A stretch of 64,000 bases of DNA from Cadophora sp. MPI-SDFR-AT-0126. Lineage: Eukaryota > Ascomycota > Leotiomycetes > Helotiales > Ploettnerulaceae. The DNA lies in NCBI GenBank assembly GCA_020747065.1, contig JAGMVK010000003.1, positions 186,001 to 250,000 on the forward strand. Reading direction: 5' to 3'. A program made the position numbers and the translations under genes. The notes below the pieces were generated by a model. That model had not been told where the DNA came from, ran no database searches, and saw only the letters and a list, made by a program, of their open reading frames with translations. Numbering within the stretch: position 1 is the stretch's first letter; each line of letters opens with the position of its first letter. Shown one piece after another: positions 31,557 through 44,369 of this stretch.

Positions 31557-34500
31557 TCAATCGGGTTCAGATGTCACTCTTTGCTTTGAGCATCGATGTT
31601 CATTGGCACAAGCCTCGTCCTCACACGGTGCTCTTTTCCGCTTCGCTATCGATGTTCGAGTCTTCAGCGCATCCCGAAGTGCTCTCAAAAGCGGTGCGGC
31701 TTCTAATGGAAATTCCCTTATCAGAAAATCCTCGGTGAGACTCCAAGCGCTGTACTCGCCAAATTCGTAATGCCTTGTTACACGATATTCCGGGTCTGCG
31801 CCAGACAAGACCATCATCTCCATAATCTGAAGGTATCTGAGCTGCAGAGGCTTGGCATCATACGTATTCAGCTCGTGAGCCGTGAGATCAAAGGTATCGA
31901 TTGCTTCGGCCTCTTTGTCATTCAAGATTTTTGCCTGCGCGATTTGGGTCCTGGAAAACCTCAATGTGTTCTCCCAAGGACTTCGGGACGGGCCCCTGTC
32001 GTTGGGTTCCGCTCCCAGCTGGAGCAGAAACGAGACCATTTCAATGCTGGGAAGTGGTATCCCATACTTGACGTGATTATCTAAGTCTGGCAACAAATAG
32101 CGCAAGACGTCGGTAGCCATTCGTTTTGTTCTCTCTTCGGTATCCTGAGAGATCCTAGCACTCATGTAGGCCCGCAAATTGAACAAAGCTGCAAGTTCTA
32201 GCAAGTTCGGAAAACCTCTCAAGCTGGGATATAGACCGTGGATCCAGGACATGCCCATGATGTCTTCAAACTGATCGATCAGTGAGATTTGAGTTGTAAC
32301 TGTTCTCATGTGATCGTTTGCATTATATGCATAGATTATGAAATCTTTAGCTATGGCCGTTGTCACCTCATCCATTTGACACCGTGGCAATGTAACTGAT
32401 TCTGCGAATGGTATTTTTTCCTCTTGGTTCTTTTGATAGATAACATAGTTGACCAGAGCTTGCCGAATACAGGACCTCATCATGGATACGCTGGGGTTAA
32501 AATCGGTATTGATGGTTTGTGTCAGGAGCTTTGACCAATGCACGTTCGTGTATAAAAAGTCTCTTGCCGTTCTGTGAAAAAACACAATAGGTGATTCAGG
32601 CCCAGTTGCGTACGTCCCTTTGATGCCTGAGACTTCAAGTAACCCTGCGCAGCGCGCCGTCAGATGAACTATTGTGTCTTTGCATCTGGATCCCAACTTG
32701 AGCTTGAGATCATCATCCTCCATGTCTAGTATTGTGCTTTCGTTGAGTTCTTCGTTCATGGCTAGATAGAACGCAGCAACATTAAGACCCTCGACACCGA
32801 TAGTTCCTGCTGAAGTTTCTCCAAACGGGAGGTCCCCAAGATCCCTGTTAATCCGAAGAATCTGAAAGGCTTTTGAGACCCAAGGCAAATAGAGCGGCTC
32901 AAGCAGATCCAGCAATCGACTGTAAAGAGGCTCAAGCTCTCGGGGCAGCAGCCGTAATCTCTCCCAGAGGTGAGACATCTCATCTTTGTTTCTAATGCCG
33001 TTTAAGAGAGACCGTACTACAAGCTTCACCCAAAGAAACACGCCGTCTGCCTTATCGACGATTTCTTGAACCAACGCAGGGGCATCCTCGGGGTTGTCTC
33101 CCGCAAGCTGTCGAAAGAAAGCATTCCGCATGAGGTTATCCTGAACGTAGCGCTCAATATCACGGTACGTCAAATACTGCAGTCGAAGGCTGGGACAGTC
33201 CTCGAAGATGTGCTCAAAGACAACCCAAGGCCTACTAGACAAGCAGACTTTGATGTCGTCAAAACTGGAGATCTCCTGGAATAACCGCGCTATCTCCTCG
33301 TGGTCCCCATCAAACTCATCTAGACCGTCTATTAAAAAGCAAAGTTTGAGAGGAACACTCCTTTGGTGGATCAGAGCCCTGAATGCTGTCGTCAGCTGTC
33401 GCACTGACCAGGAATCCATCGATTCTTCGTTTTTCCCGGGTCGGCTAACGGCTTTGGAGTACAGCTTCGCCCAAAGTACAGGTAGTATTATGGGACTCAA
33501 ATCCGGGTAGCTATTAAGGACTTGGAAAAGAAGTGCGCGGAGTAGGCCACTATGTGACTTTTGCTCCTTCGTTCCACTGTTCCAGAAGAAGAATGTGGCT
33601 ACACAAAGTGGTTTGTCCTTTGCCCAAACTTTCAGACGGTCACGAGTTCGGTAATCGTCAAACATATGCTTCATAAGGGTCGATTTACCAGAGCCAGCCT
33701 TGCCGTTGATCCAGTAGATACCATCATCTCCTTCAAGCCAGTGAGACAGGTTGCTCCATTTGTGCTGACTCACTGGGGAGTCCTGAAAGGCCCATTCGAA
33801 GGTGTCGGGATGTGCCTCAAGAACATCCTCATAACGGTTCGTCATTGTTGGATATCGGAGACTTTGGAGAATCTTCTCATGAATAGCAGTCCGGACTTTG
33901 TGTTCTGCTGCGTCGGATACACCAAGCATTTCGATCCTGGCAGTAATTCCCTGGATGTCTTCCTCGTTACCAACTTCGAATGGGACGTCTGCTGATATTT
34001 CCTGGTATATGTTCCTACGGGCTATTCGATTCTGGTCATTGTTGAGAGACTCAATGCGACTCAGGAGTTGTGTGAACGCGATGGTTTGAGCAGTCATCTG
34101 CTCTCGCAGGTCTTGAGATATTTTAGTCGTGGTGGTGCTGCTACTTTCGATTATAGAGATTAGGATTTGTTGGGTCTGTTGATCGAGCGTATCAAATCGA
34201 GAGCACATTCGGATTGATTGTGCATCGAGATCTTCTCTAATCTGCATCAGACCAAGGCTCGGGTGATACTGGATGCCAATTACCTGAGTGAAAACAAGAC
34301 TCTGGTCTCTAGAGCTTCCCTGAATCCCAGCAGACGTCTCTCCAACCCAGCTATTTCGGTTTGAGACCATGCGCTTGCTATAGCTTTCTGGAGACTATGC
34401 CAGGCTTTATGTTTCTCCTTTCGGTTCTTCAATTTCTCCAGTCGCTCGAGAAGCTCCTCAGCAAGCTTCGCAGCATCGTCGCATAACCGGTCGAAACTCG

Positions 34501-34732
34501 CTCGCTGCTGTGCTTCGACACTGCCGGCATCCAAAGCCCCCGAGTGAAAAGACATCCGCAGCTTAGCAATCAGGGCTCGAAGATCATCCGTGACAAGCTC
34601 AAGCTCATTGTTGGCATCCAAAGTTCCGACGGAGGATTTGTACAGTTCTCTGGCATTGGACAGAAGCCTAATGCCAAAATCAACGAACTGAACGATCGTG
34701 CCTGCGACAGAGAGAGCAGATAGCGGGTCCAT
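31557..34732 (-). CDS. NACHT-type STAND (NLR-like) receptor with degenerate ankyrin repeats (1042 aa)
   Basis: Exons 34284-34732 and 31557-34236, joined across a 47-nt intron (GTAATT donor, GATTAG acceptor); 3129 nt, phases close. The N-terminus (MDPLSALSVAGTIVQFVDFG) and following helices match the SesA/HeLo-like domain often found before fungal NACHT modules. The NACHT core has Walker A GKAGSGKST (residues ~328-336), Walker B LKLCFLIDGLDEFDGD (~446-461), and SSRPWVVFEHIF as sensor-like segment. The C-terminal third holds weak ankyrin-like units (FPNLLELAALFNLRAYM, VSFLLQLGAEPNDRG, MVLSGADPEYR). Such proteins act in allorecognition and regulated cell death; ligand and effector are unknown. 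No frameshift or premature stop is seen, so it appears intact. Confidence 0.88.
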
Positions 34733-36043
34733 TTTAATCGATTTGATGCGCTAATGCGATGATGGGAGAGATAGAAATGAGGTCACTCGAGAAGTTACAA
34801 GGCTGCTGTTTTGCTGCAATCCCATGCCATGTCATTGGCCAAGCCCGCCAGATATGTACGATCCTTGGTCGTGCAGTGAGAGGGGGATTCCACAGTCGCA
34901 GGCGACCACGCCCTCCCTCTGAATCTAAAGTCCCTTCTTCTCTATTCGCAAAGCTAGAAAATGCAGGACCTTCATACAATCTAAGAAGTATATGTACATA
35001 CAGTCTTCTCAAACCCTTAACTGAAGTCCTGCACTAAAACACGCGTGTTTAGTATGCAATCCTTCCCACAAGCCTTAATGTATCTCTCTAGTAGAGCATT
35101 CTTTTAGCTATATGAATCTCATAACAATTAACCGGCCATCTAGTTATCCTAATCGTTCGCCGAGATAGAACTAGTAACTAGTACAAGCCCCTCCCGAAGT
35201 AATACATAACAGGAATCAGCTCGCCGTCGGAGCACTACCTGGATCCTTTGCCATCCATAAGTAAAACAAAGGAGAAAGAGAAAGAGAAAAGAGGGACGCG
35301 AGGGAACCATAGCATTAAGATATGTAAAAGAAAAGAGGAATGGATTAAATGCTACTAGAATTCGTAATTGACTTTGCATCCAAATGTGACGCTATTATAT
35401 TATGTTATGTGATACTATTTTACACCAAAAGAGAAAGCCCTAGCTGCACATGTCACAAACAATTTCCCAATAACGAGCTCAGTGCTTTCCAGTTGCTAGC
35501 AGGAGTAGCAGGCAAGAGAGGAGGGGGGATAGAGATATAGATGTAATCATAGATATAGACAAAAAGATAGCTATAGATGTAGGATAGAGCAGGAAATTGA
35601 TTAAGTTGGATTGATTCCTGTGTTGTGTTCGATTCAGTGTCCTGATGTCTGGCGAAGAAACGAGACGAGGTAGAGAAAGCGCGTAGAATGGAGTTTTAGC
35701 ATTGGGAATGATAATGGTGTAAGGAGTTCTGCGGTCTGAAAATTTTGTGAAATTATACAGCTGTGAGAGAGAAAAATGTGTGGTGATTTCTGCGCGAAGG
35801 ATAGTAGGTGCAGCATGGAATGTCCTGAGCATCAACTTGGTGATATCCGGTCCATGTATTTCTGCGCGAGTTTCGAGCATCAACAAGGAAAGGAAAAGAT
35901 AGGAAAAGGGATTTGGGTATCTGCTTAATTGCAATCTAGAACTTTGCATTCATTCACATCCACCCACTATCCATCCCTATTGTACAACCGTGCGTTTCAT
36001 GCATCCCACGCCCACGCCCACGCCCCCAATATTACCACCGCGT
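34733..36043. other. intergenic, no gene supported
   Basis: The promoter of the NACHT gene and the 3' flank of PDA1 fall here. The stretch is AT-rich with TATAGATATAGA-type repeats near 35530-35580 and no recognisable protein. Confidence 0.45.
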
Positions 36044-37466
36044 CTAATAGTAGTAGTTCTCCTCCAGAGTTCGTCCTCTCATATGTTGTGGCTCACTACC
36101 TCTTACATAGATATCCTCGAACAAGATCTTTGGGTTTGGCTCGGGAATAGGCATCTTCTCGGCCTCAGCGACCTCGTTGTCGACTGCTGAACGAGCCTCC
36201 TTGTCGATAGACTTGAGCTCCTCCTCGCTGACAACGTTCCACTCGATGAGTTTCTGCTTGAGACCGGCGATGGGATCTTGGGTGGAGCGCATGCGCTGGA
36301 TCTCCTCGCGAGTTCGGTAGGTGGTTCCAGGGTCGGACATGGAGTGGCCTCCGTATCTGTATGTGACGTATTCGAGGACGAGAGGACCGTTACCAGAGGT
36401 AGTGTATTTGCGGCCGTACTGAACGGCTGCCTTTACGGCGAGGACGTCCATTCCGTTGACCTTGAGACCAGGGATGTATTGGCCGCGCTTGTAGTAGTCT
36501 GTGAGAGCAGAGGATCGGTTGGCTGCGGTACCCATACCATATTTGTTGTCTAGATTGTCAGCATAGTCCGGTTAGCTGGATTAGAAAGGATAACATACTC
36601 TCGCATCCAAATAGAACAGGGAGGTTCCACAGCTTAGCCATGTTGAAAGCCTCAAAGACCTGACCCTGGTTACTGGCTCCATCACCGTACAATACAACGC
36701 TGGTGTTCTTGTTTCCATTGTACTTGTGAGCGAAAGCCAAACCAGCTCCGACAGGAACTTGAGCTCCGACAATACCGTTTCCACCGTAGAAGCCTTTGGC
36801 GAACATGTGCATGGAACCACCCTTTCCGTAGGCAATACCTTCACGGCGACCGAGCAATTCGCCGATAATGCTCTTGACGGAAGCACCACGCATCAGAGCG
36901 TAACCGTGACATCTGTAGGCGGTGATGATATCGTCTTCCTTGGTAAGAGCGTGCTCGATACCAACGGCGACGGCTTCTTGTCCGGTGGAGAGATGGCAGA
37001 AACCGCGGATCTTCTTCTCTTTGTACAGTCTGTCGGCGGCCATTTCCATACGACTGATGAAATCAGCTTAAAGCCATTGCTCCAATTGCATTATTACTTA
37101 CCGAGTGGATACCATATCGTAGTACATCTGCTTCAGTTCATTCTTTGTCGTCTCGAGTGTGTAGGGAGGAGGGTCGAGTTCGTAGGTTTCGAAGCTCTCA
37201 TCGGAGAGGTGAATGGTAAAAAGCTTGTCATCTTCCTGCAGAAAGAGAATCATTAGTACTTGTATATCTTAAGGTTCCTTATCCATCCTGGATGCCAATT
37301 GCCTCATCATCGTTCTGGGAAATCCTACCTCCGGAACAGCATCCTTATCCGCATGGGCGCTGGCAGCATCAGTGGTGACAGTCCTCTTGACAAGAGCTGA
37401 TTTGGAGAAAGCTGAACTCCGCAAAGGAGCAGCAGCGCGGCTCGTTCTCAATGCCCGCGAGAACAT
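36044..37466 (-). CDS. PDA1: pyruvate dehydrogenase E1 component subunit alpha, mitochondrial (410 aa)
   Basis: Exons: 37329-37466, 37102-37235, 36599-37053, 36044-36549 (1233 nt, phases close). The first ~35 residues ([20 protein letters not shown]) are an Arg/Ser/Ala-rich mitochondrial targeting sequence. The E1-alpha landmarks follow: [33 protein letters not shown], and the thiamine-diphosphate motif [15 protein letters not shown]...CENNKYGMGT. The regulatory loop [16 protein letters not shown] contains the Ser phosphorylated by PDH kinase in other eukaryotes. With E1 beta it decarboxylates pyruvate in the matrix as part of the PDH complex. Length and exon joins fit a normal functional gene. 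Confidence 0.97.
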
Positions 37467-38921
37467 TGTTGTGGTGATGAGGGATGGAGGAATGGGTGGT
37501 GGTGGAGGGAAGAAATGAAGCTCTCGGTGGATATCTTCTTCGACTCTTCGGAGCCTTTCGCGCAAAATGTTGGCCGGTTGGGAGCTGGGCGGATTAGCGT
37601 GTATGTCACGTGTTGATTCCGATTCAACATTTTCGACGACGGGATGAGGACATAAATGCTGCAACGGTAAAGGAAGATGAGGGTATAATGTTGCTACGGG
37701 AGAGGTTCTTCAAAAGAGCTTGAGATGTTCCTCTCGAAAAGTGGCAAATCGCTGAGTTTGTACTACTCAGTGCTTTGCATGATTGAAGCTCTGCTAATCC
37801 CAACATTTGAAGCTTCAACTCAGTTAGGAAAATGCTCTCCAAAGAAAGAACGCGGACTCAAATTGTGTAGAAACTCACGGAATATGGTCAATTCCGAACA
37901 GTTTGATTTTGTCCGATGGGTAAACAACGTTATTTCGTCTGAAGTCGAATTATTCCCAGGAAGGGTGTCGAGTCTACTTTGAAGCTCAAGCTTCTCGAAG
38001 ATCTCGCTTGCCGTCACCAACCCAAACAATGGAAATATTCTGAGCCAGTGTTAGTTCAAAGCTCTATGTTCCGTAGAGAATCCTAGGTTCTGCTATTAGA
38101 CTCATCCAATGTAGCTATGCCAGGTGTTTTAAGGGCAGCAGGCCAACAGATATTTGAATGCTTAAGCTGACTTAAGCGTAGGACTTCTCCTTTTCTCTTT
38201 GTTACGCTCGCCTCCAGGCTTGATTCCATATTCGCAGCCTCAAGACTCGAGAGACGACTAAGAAGAAACGATAGTCTGCCAGATTAAAGCTGAATTGGAT
38301 TGCATTAGCGCAAGACTATCGTTTTCAAGTTTACCCCTGACAATTTTCCAGCACAGCATAGAAGGCTGAGGATCCATTGAAGACAGAGACAATATGCCAA
38401 GCAACTCCTACGGAAGAGCGCAGTATGACATAAATTTCAAACTTCTCCTTAGTATTCTTCTGCTTGAGATCCTTTTATGTCTTTACTACAGCCCTTTCAG
38501 ACATTCTACCAATAATCACGTCAACGACAATAAAAATATTTCAATGTCCAAACCTAGCGCGTTCATTTTCATCCGACGCATTCCCGTTCCTGGTTTGGAC
38601 TGGAGCAGGGATGTGGTAGTTGAAGCTAGATCTCAGCCTTGTAGTTCTAGGCAAGGGACCATTCAGCCAGCCTTCGAAATCTAGTCCTGTCCTATCTAGT
38701 ATCGTATCCTATCTTCTACCACCAACAATTACCAACACCCAACTCACAAAACTCTCTAGACAACCATCGGTATCAAATAACTCGGGCACATCAATTGGGA
38801 AACATCGAGTACAGGACGCAATGTCGCGGTAACGGCGCAGCGCAAACGAATTGACGGAGTCGAGTTCCATCCAGCCAGGAGACCGAATCAAGGGGTATTC
38901 ATACAAGAATTCGCTCCCACG
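37467..38921. other. divergent promoter region
   Basis: It lies between PDA1 (minus) and the ZIP gene (plus). Short frames at 37725-38029 and 38394-38684 show no domain. No gene is supported. Confidence 0.45.
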
Positions 38922-40349
38922 ATGTTGGACGGACTTTTCATGCTGCTCGGCTTGAGCGTGGTGATGGCTTTGGCGTAAACTACATCCTTTTCAATAATCT
39001 GCCGTGACACAAGCTAACATATTCACAGCTCATTCCTCGCCGGCGCACTCCCCCTCTCCATGACGCTATCCTCGTCACAGCTCCGCTTGATCTCGACGAT
39101 TGGGATGGGGGTTCTGGTTGGCACGAGTCTGATTGTTATTATACCCGAAGGCATAGAAGCTGTGTATACGGCTGGCGAGGTGGGGGTCCTACATACGAGG
39201 GGACTGGGGCTTAGGACGAGGGGAGAGATGCGCTGGGTTGGTAGTGGGGTGCATAGGTTTATGGAGAGGGATTTGGGCATGGGAATAGGAGGGAGCTTTA
39301 GAGAGGTTTCTATACCGAAAGATCTGGTATATGGAAAGCTTCCAAGAGAGGAACTCCCACCTCCGGCGCCACCTTCGACAGAGACGCCCCCTCCATCCAG
39401 CGAAACGAACCCTCCTGCTCTAGAAAACGATGCGCCTCCTGCTCCAACGCATGGAGAAGAGCACCACGAACCGCCTACATTCTATATCGGGTTCTCTTTG
39501 ATATTAGGGTTTATACTTATGTTTCTAATTGACAAACTCCCCCGCCATGCACAGGAACATATCCAACCCCCACCAGCGACCCGCCACATCTCCCTCGACA
39601 ACCTCTCGCAAGGCCTCCACTCCTCACCACACTCTCCCACAGCTTCAGACTCCGACTCGGAATCCTTCCTCCAATCCCTCGCTCCAACACCCAAGCAGAC
39701 GCGCTCCCTAGCCACCACAACCGGTCTGGTAATCCACGCCGCAGCAGATGGAATCGCCATGGGCGCATCGGCGACCAGTTCGAACACCAAGCTCGGCTTC
39801 ATCATCTTCATAGCGATCATGATACACAAAGCGCCCGCGGCGTTTGGGTTGACGAGCGTTTTGCTGAAGCAGGGACTTAGCAAGCGGGCTGCGAGGGGCC
39901 ATTTGATTATTTTCAGTTTGGCGGCGCCGGTGGGTGCGTTGGGGACTTGGGTGATGGTTAGCATTCTTGGGGGAGATCATATGGAGGGGGAGAGGGGGCA
40001 GTGGTGGACGGGGATGTTGTTGTTGTTTTCTGCGGGGACGTTTTTGTATGTCTCGTTCATTCTCTTCTTCCTTTACCCTTCCCTATACTCTCCCCTGCCA
40101 ATTTCCTGTTCTCCAAGACACAAGTAAGGTTCGATGATGTTGTAGATGGCACTAACTGCTGGAATAAATAGATACGTGGCCATGCACGCCATGCAAGAAG
40201 ACACGCCGGAACACTCACACTCGCCCTCGAATGGCTACGCGGAAGTCAACTCGCAGCGGAAACAGCAGAAGCCGCAGATGAGGGATACGCTGGCTGCGGT
40301 GGGTGGGATGTTGATCCCGCTTTTGACGCAGTTGGGTCATCATCATTGA
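38922..40349 (+). CDS. ZIP-family metal transporter, ATX2/SLC39A9-like (415 aa)
   Basis: Exons: 38922-38974, 39029-40045, 40172-40349 (1248 nt, phases close). Helix 1 is split by the first intron (GLFMLLGLSVVMALA then SFLAGALPLS). Next come RLISTIGMGVLVGTSLIVII with PEGIEAVY, a long Pro/His/Glu-rich cytosolic loop (near 39350-39480, ending in THGEEHHEPPTF), and the metal-site helices TTGLVIHAAADGIAMGA and FIAIMIHKAPAAFGL. The chain ends with GTFLYVAMHAMQED and a His-rich tail. The paired His residues in HAAADG and HKAPAA are the ZIP binuclear site. SLC39A9/Atx2-like members sit in Golgi or plasma membrane and move zinc or manganese into the cytosol; the metal is not decided by the sequence. 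Confidence 0.92.
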
Positions 40350-42096
40350 GTCAATATCAGTGATGATGGGGATGCATTGCCAGAGAGGAGAGGGAGTATT
40401 ATAGAATGGGATTGAAAGAAGGGAGTAAGAAGGGAGGGAGAGGGTTGTATCATTGAAATGGGCTTAGATTTGGAGGCTATGGTTATGGTCATGTATGGTC
40501 GTAGTAGGTCAGGAGCTTTGACTTGACTTGCCATGATACAGATCGGCGCGTGATTTGCTGGCTCTGGCTGGGAAGTATGGCGTTTATGAATGGGCTGGTC
40601 TGGCCTTTCTATCTTCCTTGTATGGCTTCCAACGTATTATTACTTTATGTAAAGCTATGTACGCGTAGAATATCACCAGCATCTTTTGGAAGCTCAACAT
40701 CGATATATTCTATACCCTACATTCTATATCTACCCTATCTCTATCTGATTCGGTTGGATACTACACTCAGAGTTGAGCTGAGCTGAGGAAAAGCTTAGTG
40801 CTGCTGCGTTTAGCCTGAATTGATGTTGGTACGCAAGCTTAAGCACTACCTACCGCAATGTATTGCTATATGGAGAGTAGGAGAGTAGAGGAAGGATTAG
40901 GAATACTTGGCCTCAGAACTGGTTCGAGGCGGTTGCTTTAACATGTATGCTCATATTTGGATTATACTACAGGGGAGCGTGTACTGAACTGCATTGCCAA
41001 CTCGGCGAGGCGAGGATGTCAATGCTGTTTACGGAGATGTTGGTTGGGATTGGGTTTCGACCGTACTCCAGGCTTGAATCTGAATCTGCATCTGAACCTG
41101 AGCCTGGATCTGAGCTCGAGTCAAGCCAATTCTAACTCGCTTCTTCGCGTAGCGTAGAGCGGTTTTCTGTTGTCAAGACCAAGTAGACTCACGCACTCAC
41201 AACCTTAGAGCGACACATTCGGGACGGTAGGATTAAACACAATCCACACCCTTCACTCACTCTTTCTATTCTATTCGCGGTCAAAAGCCTGATGTTGAGC
41301 TTGAGGTTGAGGTTCCGGTTGGCTCTCGCACGTGCACCCTTTCTCAAACTCCCGGCGTCACATCACCTCCCTCCTCCCTCCGGACGATGCTAAAAAGAGA
41401 AAGAGGATTACCGAGGTCCTGGATCGTGCCGGGCCTTGGTTTCCTTTACTGTCTTCGTATTTCTCTGGGATGACACTAATGATAAGCTCGGTTTGGGGAA
41501 TTCGTATCCAGATATAAATACCTGGTACGGAAGGGAGGCTTGAGAGCGGGGTTGAGTGAGGAGGGCGGTTAGGGAAGCGAGGGAGGGAGGGAGGGGGATG
41601 GACAAGGGATATTTCGGATGTGATGTGGTTGTGATTGTGAGGTAGATAGCTTGAGAGAGAGAGAGTACTGGGAGGGAGTACTGGAAGTAAGTATACTTGT
41701 GAAAAGTCGATGTAAAGAGAAGGCAGCAAAGAATTGATAGAGTGAGAGAAAGGTACGAAGGAGGATGATGCTCCGCGTCAATGTGTACGGTCATGGAGTC
41801 AGTGCACTGCTTGCATTTCAGACTACTTTGCCTTTTCTTTGCCTTTGACATGACAAGAATGACAGAAGTGAGAATTCGGGATGGAACGTTCTGTTGAACT
41901 CTCCTGCTTGTATTTAATCAAGGTCCGAATTTCTTACTAGGTATTCTCTCCATTTCAACTCGGGCTCCACTAGAATGAATGTAGGATGTACCTTGATTGT
42001 ACAGATGAGCAGGAAGATGGAAAGGGAAATACGAGGACGAGGAGGAGGCTGAGGCTGAGTTCAGATGTCGCTGATCGTCTTCGTGATCGGTTGGAT

Positions 42097-42123
42097 GATT
42101 GATTGATTGATTGATTGATTGAT
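42097..42123. repeat. (GATT)n microsatellite
   Basis: Six perfect GATT units are followed by a partial unit (GAT). Confidence 0.95.
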
Positions 42124-43227
42124 GTGCGGAGTGCACAGATGACGGTGAGTTTGAGGTTGTTGGACGATGGGCAGGGGAAGGGAGGGAATAAGAGGGTGGG
42201 TGCGGGAGGTAGGGGTTGGATGGATGGCCAGTCAGAGGAGAGGAAGACGATTGGCTGGAATGAGGAGAGGAGGGGAGAGGGAGAGGGAGAGGGAAGGGGG
42301 ATTTGATATCGTGAAATAATTTGGGAGGAAAGGAAGGAGAAGAAGAGCTGAGAAGCCAAGGACATTATTTGGTGACCTTTAGAATCTTACCAGCAGTATC
42401 ATAGATGTAAATAAGAAGTGAGTATGAAGCAAAACAGAGCAAATGTAAGGAGAAGGAGAAGGACACCGGACTACTGGACTTACAAGAGGTGTTACAGTTA
42501 CACGAAGCTGTGTAATGTACTTCACAGGGACTTGCTTTACTGTATTGTACAACTGCTTCAGTTGATCTCATTATTCGGACCCAGAGACAGAATGCTACAC
42601 GACACGCTCCCTACATAAGGATAAGATAGATACATCAGCTGTATCTGACACCCTCCCCTCTCCCTTCCTCAATCATTTCCAGGAGAAGACACAGCCAAAC
42701 CGGATACATCAGCAGACTTAACTCGTGACAAGAGATAGGCTGGCCTAAAAGGGAAATAGTAACGAGTAGAGGGAGGAATCCCTGAATTTATATATCTAGG
42801 GGGGGAGGGGCAGGGGGAGGAGCAGGAGGTTGGGTAATGAGTAGAGTCGAGTAGAGTAGGGCTGACAGTTGAAGGAGATGGTGTTGTTGTGTCGTTGATA
42901 GTGAAATAATTGAGTGGTGGTATACTGTGAACTAACAAGACATCCAAATATTCAAATACTTCTCTCTCTCTCTCTCTCCCATTCCACCTCCTACACGATG
43001 CATCACACCCCGCCCCTTCGATTATTATGTACTAGGCATGATCCTACTTCTGAATCTGCAGGTCATCCTCTCCCTCTAAACGCCCACACTCCCCTGCTGC
43101 CCTGTTGCCGAGAGCCACACCCTTCAAACACCCCTGTTAAGCCGACGGCCGCTTGCCTCTTTGCAGTAAGTGAGTGAGACCACCAGCACTGAGACGAGAC
43201 GCTGGGCTTGCCTGGCCTGGGCTTGAG

Positions 43228-43271
43228 CACTGGCACTGGCACTGTGGCACTGGCACTGGCACTCGCACTGG
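43228..43271. repeat. CACTGG hexanucleotide repeats
   Basis: Seven or so CACTGG/CACTGT/CACTCG-type units occur in a row, followed by related CTGGA units to about 43330. Confidence 0.85.
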
Positions 43272-44369
43272 ACCTGCAACTGCAACTGCACTGCCCATCA
43301 CTGCACTGGACTGGACTGGACTGGCTGGCTTACTGGCTGCAAGCATGCAATTGTTAGCGACACTGACCACGACAGCCAGCCAGCGCAAGCACTTCACTTC
43401 CCGTCACTTCACTTTAACTTCACCTCACCTCACCTCGCACAACTCACTCACTCACCTTCTCTCCTCCACCTCTCTCCCTCCCTCCACGACACCAACACTC
43501 CACTCCGACGACAACCTCGCCCATTGAATGCACTAAATCCGCAGAACAATTCAGCGCTATCTACACTTCTGCAAACAATGGTGCACGACGCCTGCCGACT
43601 TGAGACCTCGACCTCGACCTGATCCCCCATCAGCATTTCCCCTCCTCCTCCCTCCTCCCTCCTCCCAGCCTCTGGGCTTCGCATGCTTTTACGGCCTCGA
43701 TACACATTCTACCTGCTCGACTGCTATTGCAAAATCAAAGAGGGATATTTGGAGTTCTCGAATACACCGCTACATTCGCTGGGCTGATTGTATCGCTGGG
43801 AGACATCCTCCGGATTCCATTCACTAGGACTGCATCAAGTCTGTCACTCAACTTCAAGGAGACCAATCACGGCGGAAATTGAGGCTTTTCTGGACATCAG
43901 GATATTTATATTTCGCTGCTCTGCCCTTTGTTGACCTGGACCCTGTGGATATCAAGAGCCTCGAGCCTTGCAATCGCCTTTGTTTAAACCCCTGAGCAAG
44001 CGGCACGACGTAGTACATTGATTCAATCCAAGCGATCTTCAAAAAGGAACTGTGTGCTATTGTACTCGGGCGGATTGTGTATGCATTGTTCCATGCTTGA
44101 AGACCGAGGTTACGGAACCTGCGAATTCTAGATCGAGATCCCGCTCTACAACACTTCACCGACCCTCAACAAAAAAGACTGCATATCAAAAGGCCCCAAT
44201 AAAGAACTACGATCTTTAAATCTGGACCAGAGTGTTTGATACCTGCAGTCAGAAAACAGCCAGCCCCTCGGTCCCTTAATTTTAGTGGTGCATCTGACGA
44301 CACCCCTTTACCACCACATCCTTCTCCACGATCTTCTATCTCCCACCCACAATCCATACATCAGACATC

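Larger units (their letters stand above)
40350..44369. other. long intergenic region rich in simple repeats
   Basis: There is no gene in 4 kb. It contains purine/pyrimidine-biased tracts, a GATT run (42097-42123), a TC run (about 42961-42979), CACTGG units (43228-43271), and GAATCT/GAACCT-like hexamers near 41070-41120. The right part (about 43450-44369) is probably promoter and long leader of the Cdc4-like gene. Many short open frames here are artefacts of the biased composition. Confidence 0.5.

Noticed and set aside
34237..34370. Start of the second NACHT-gene exon as an independent start (frame open to 34370)
   Set aside because: The upstream SesA-like exon joins in phase through a normal short intron, so the extra open sequence is intronic or shadow frame.
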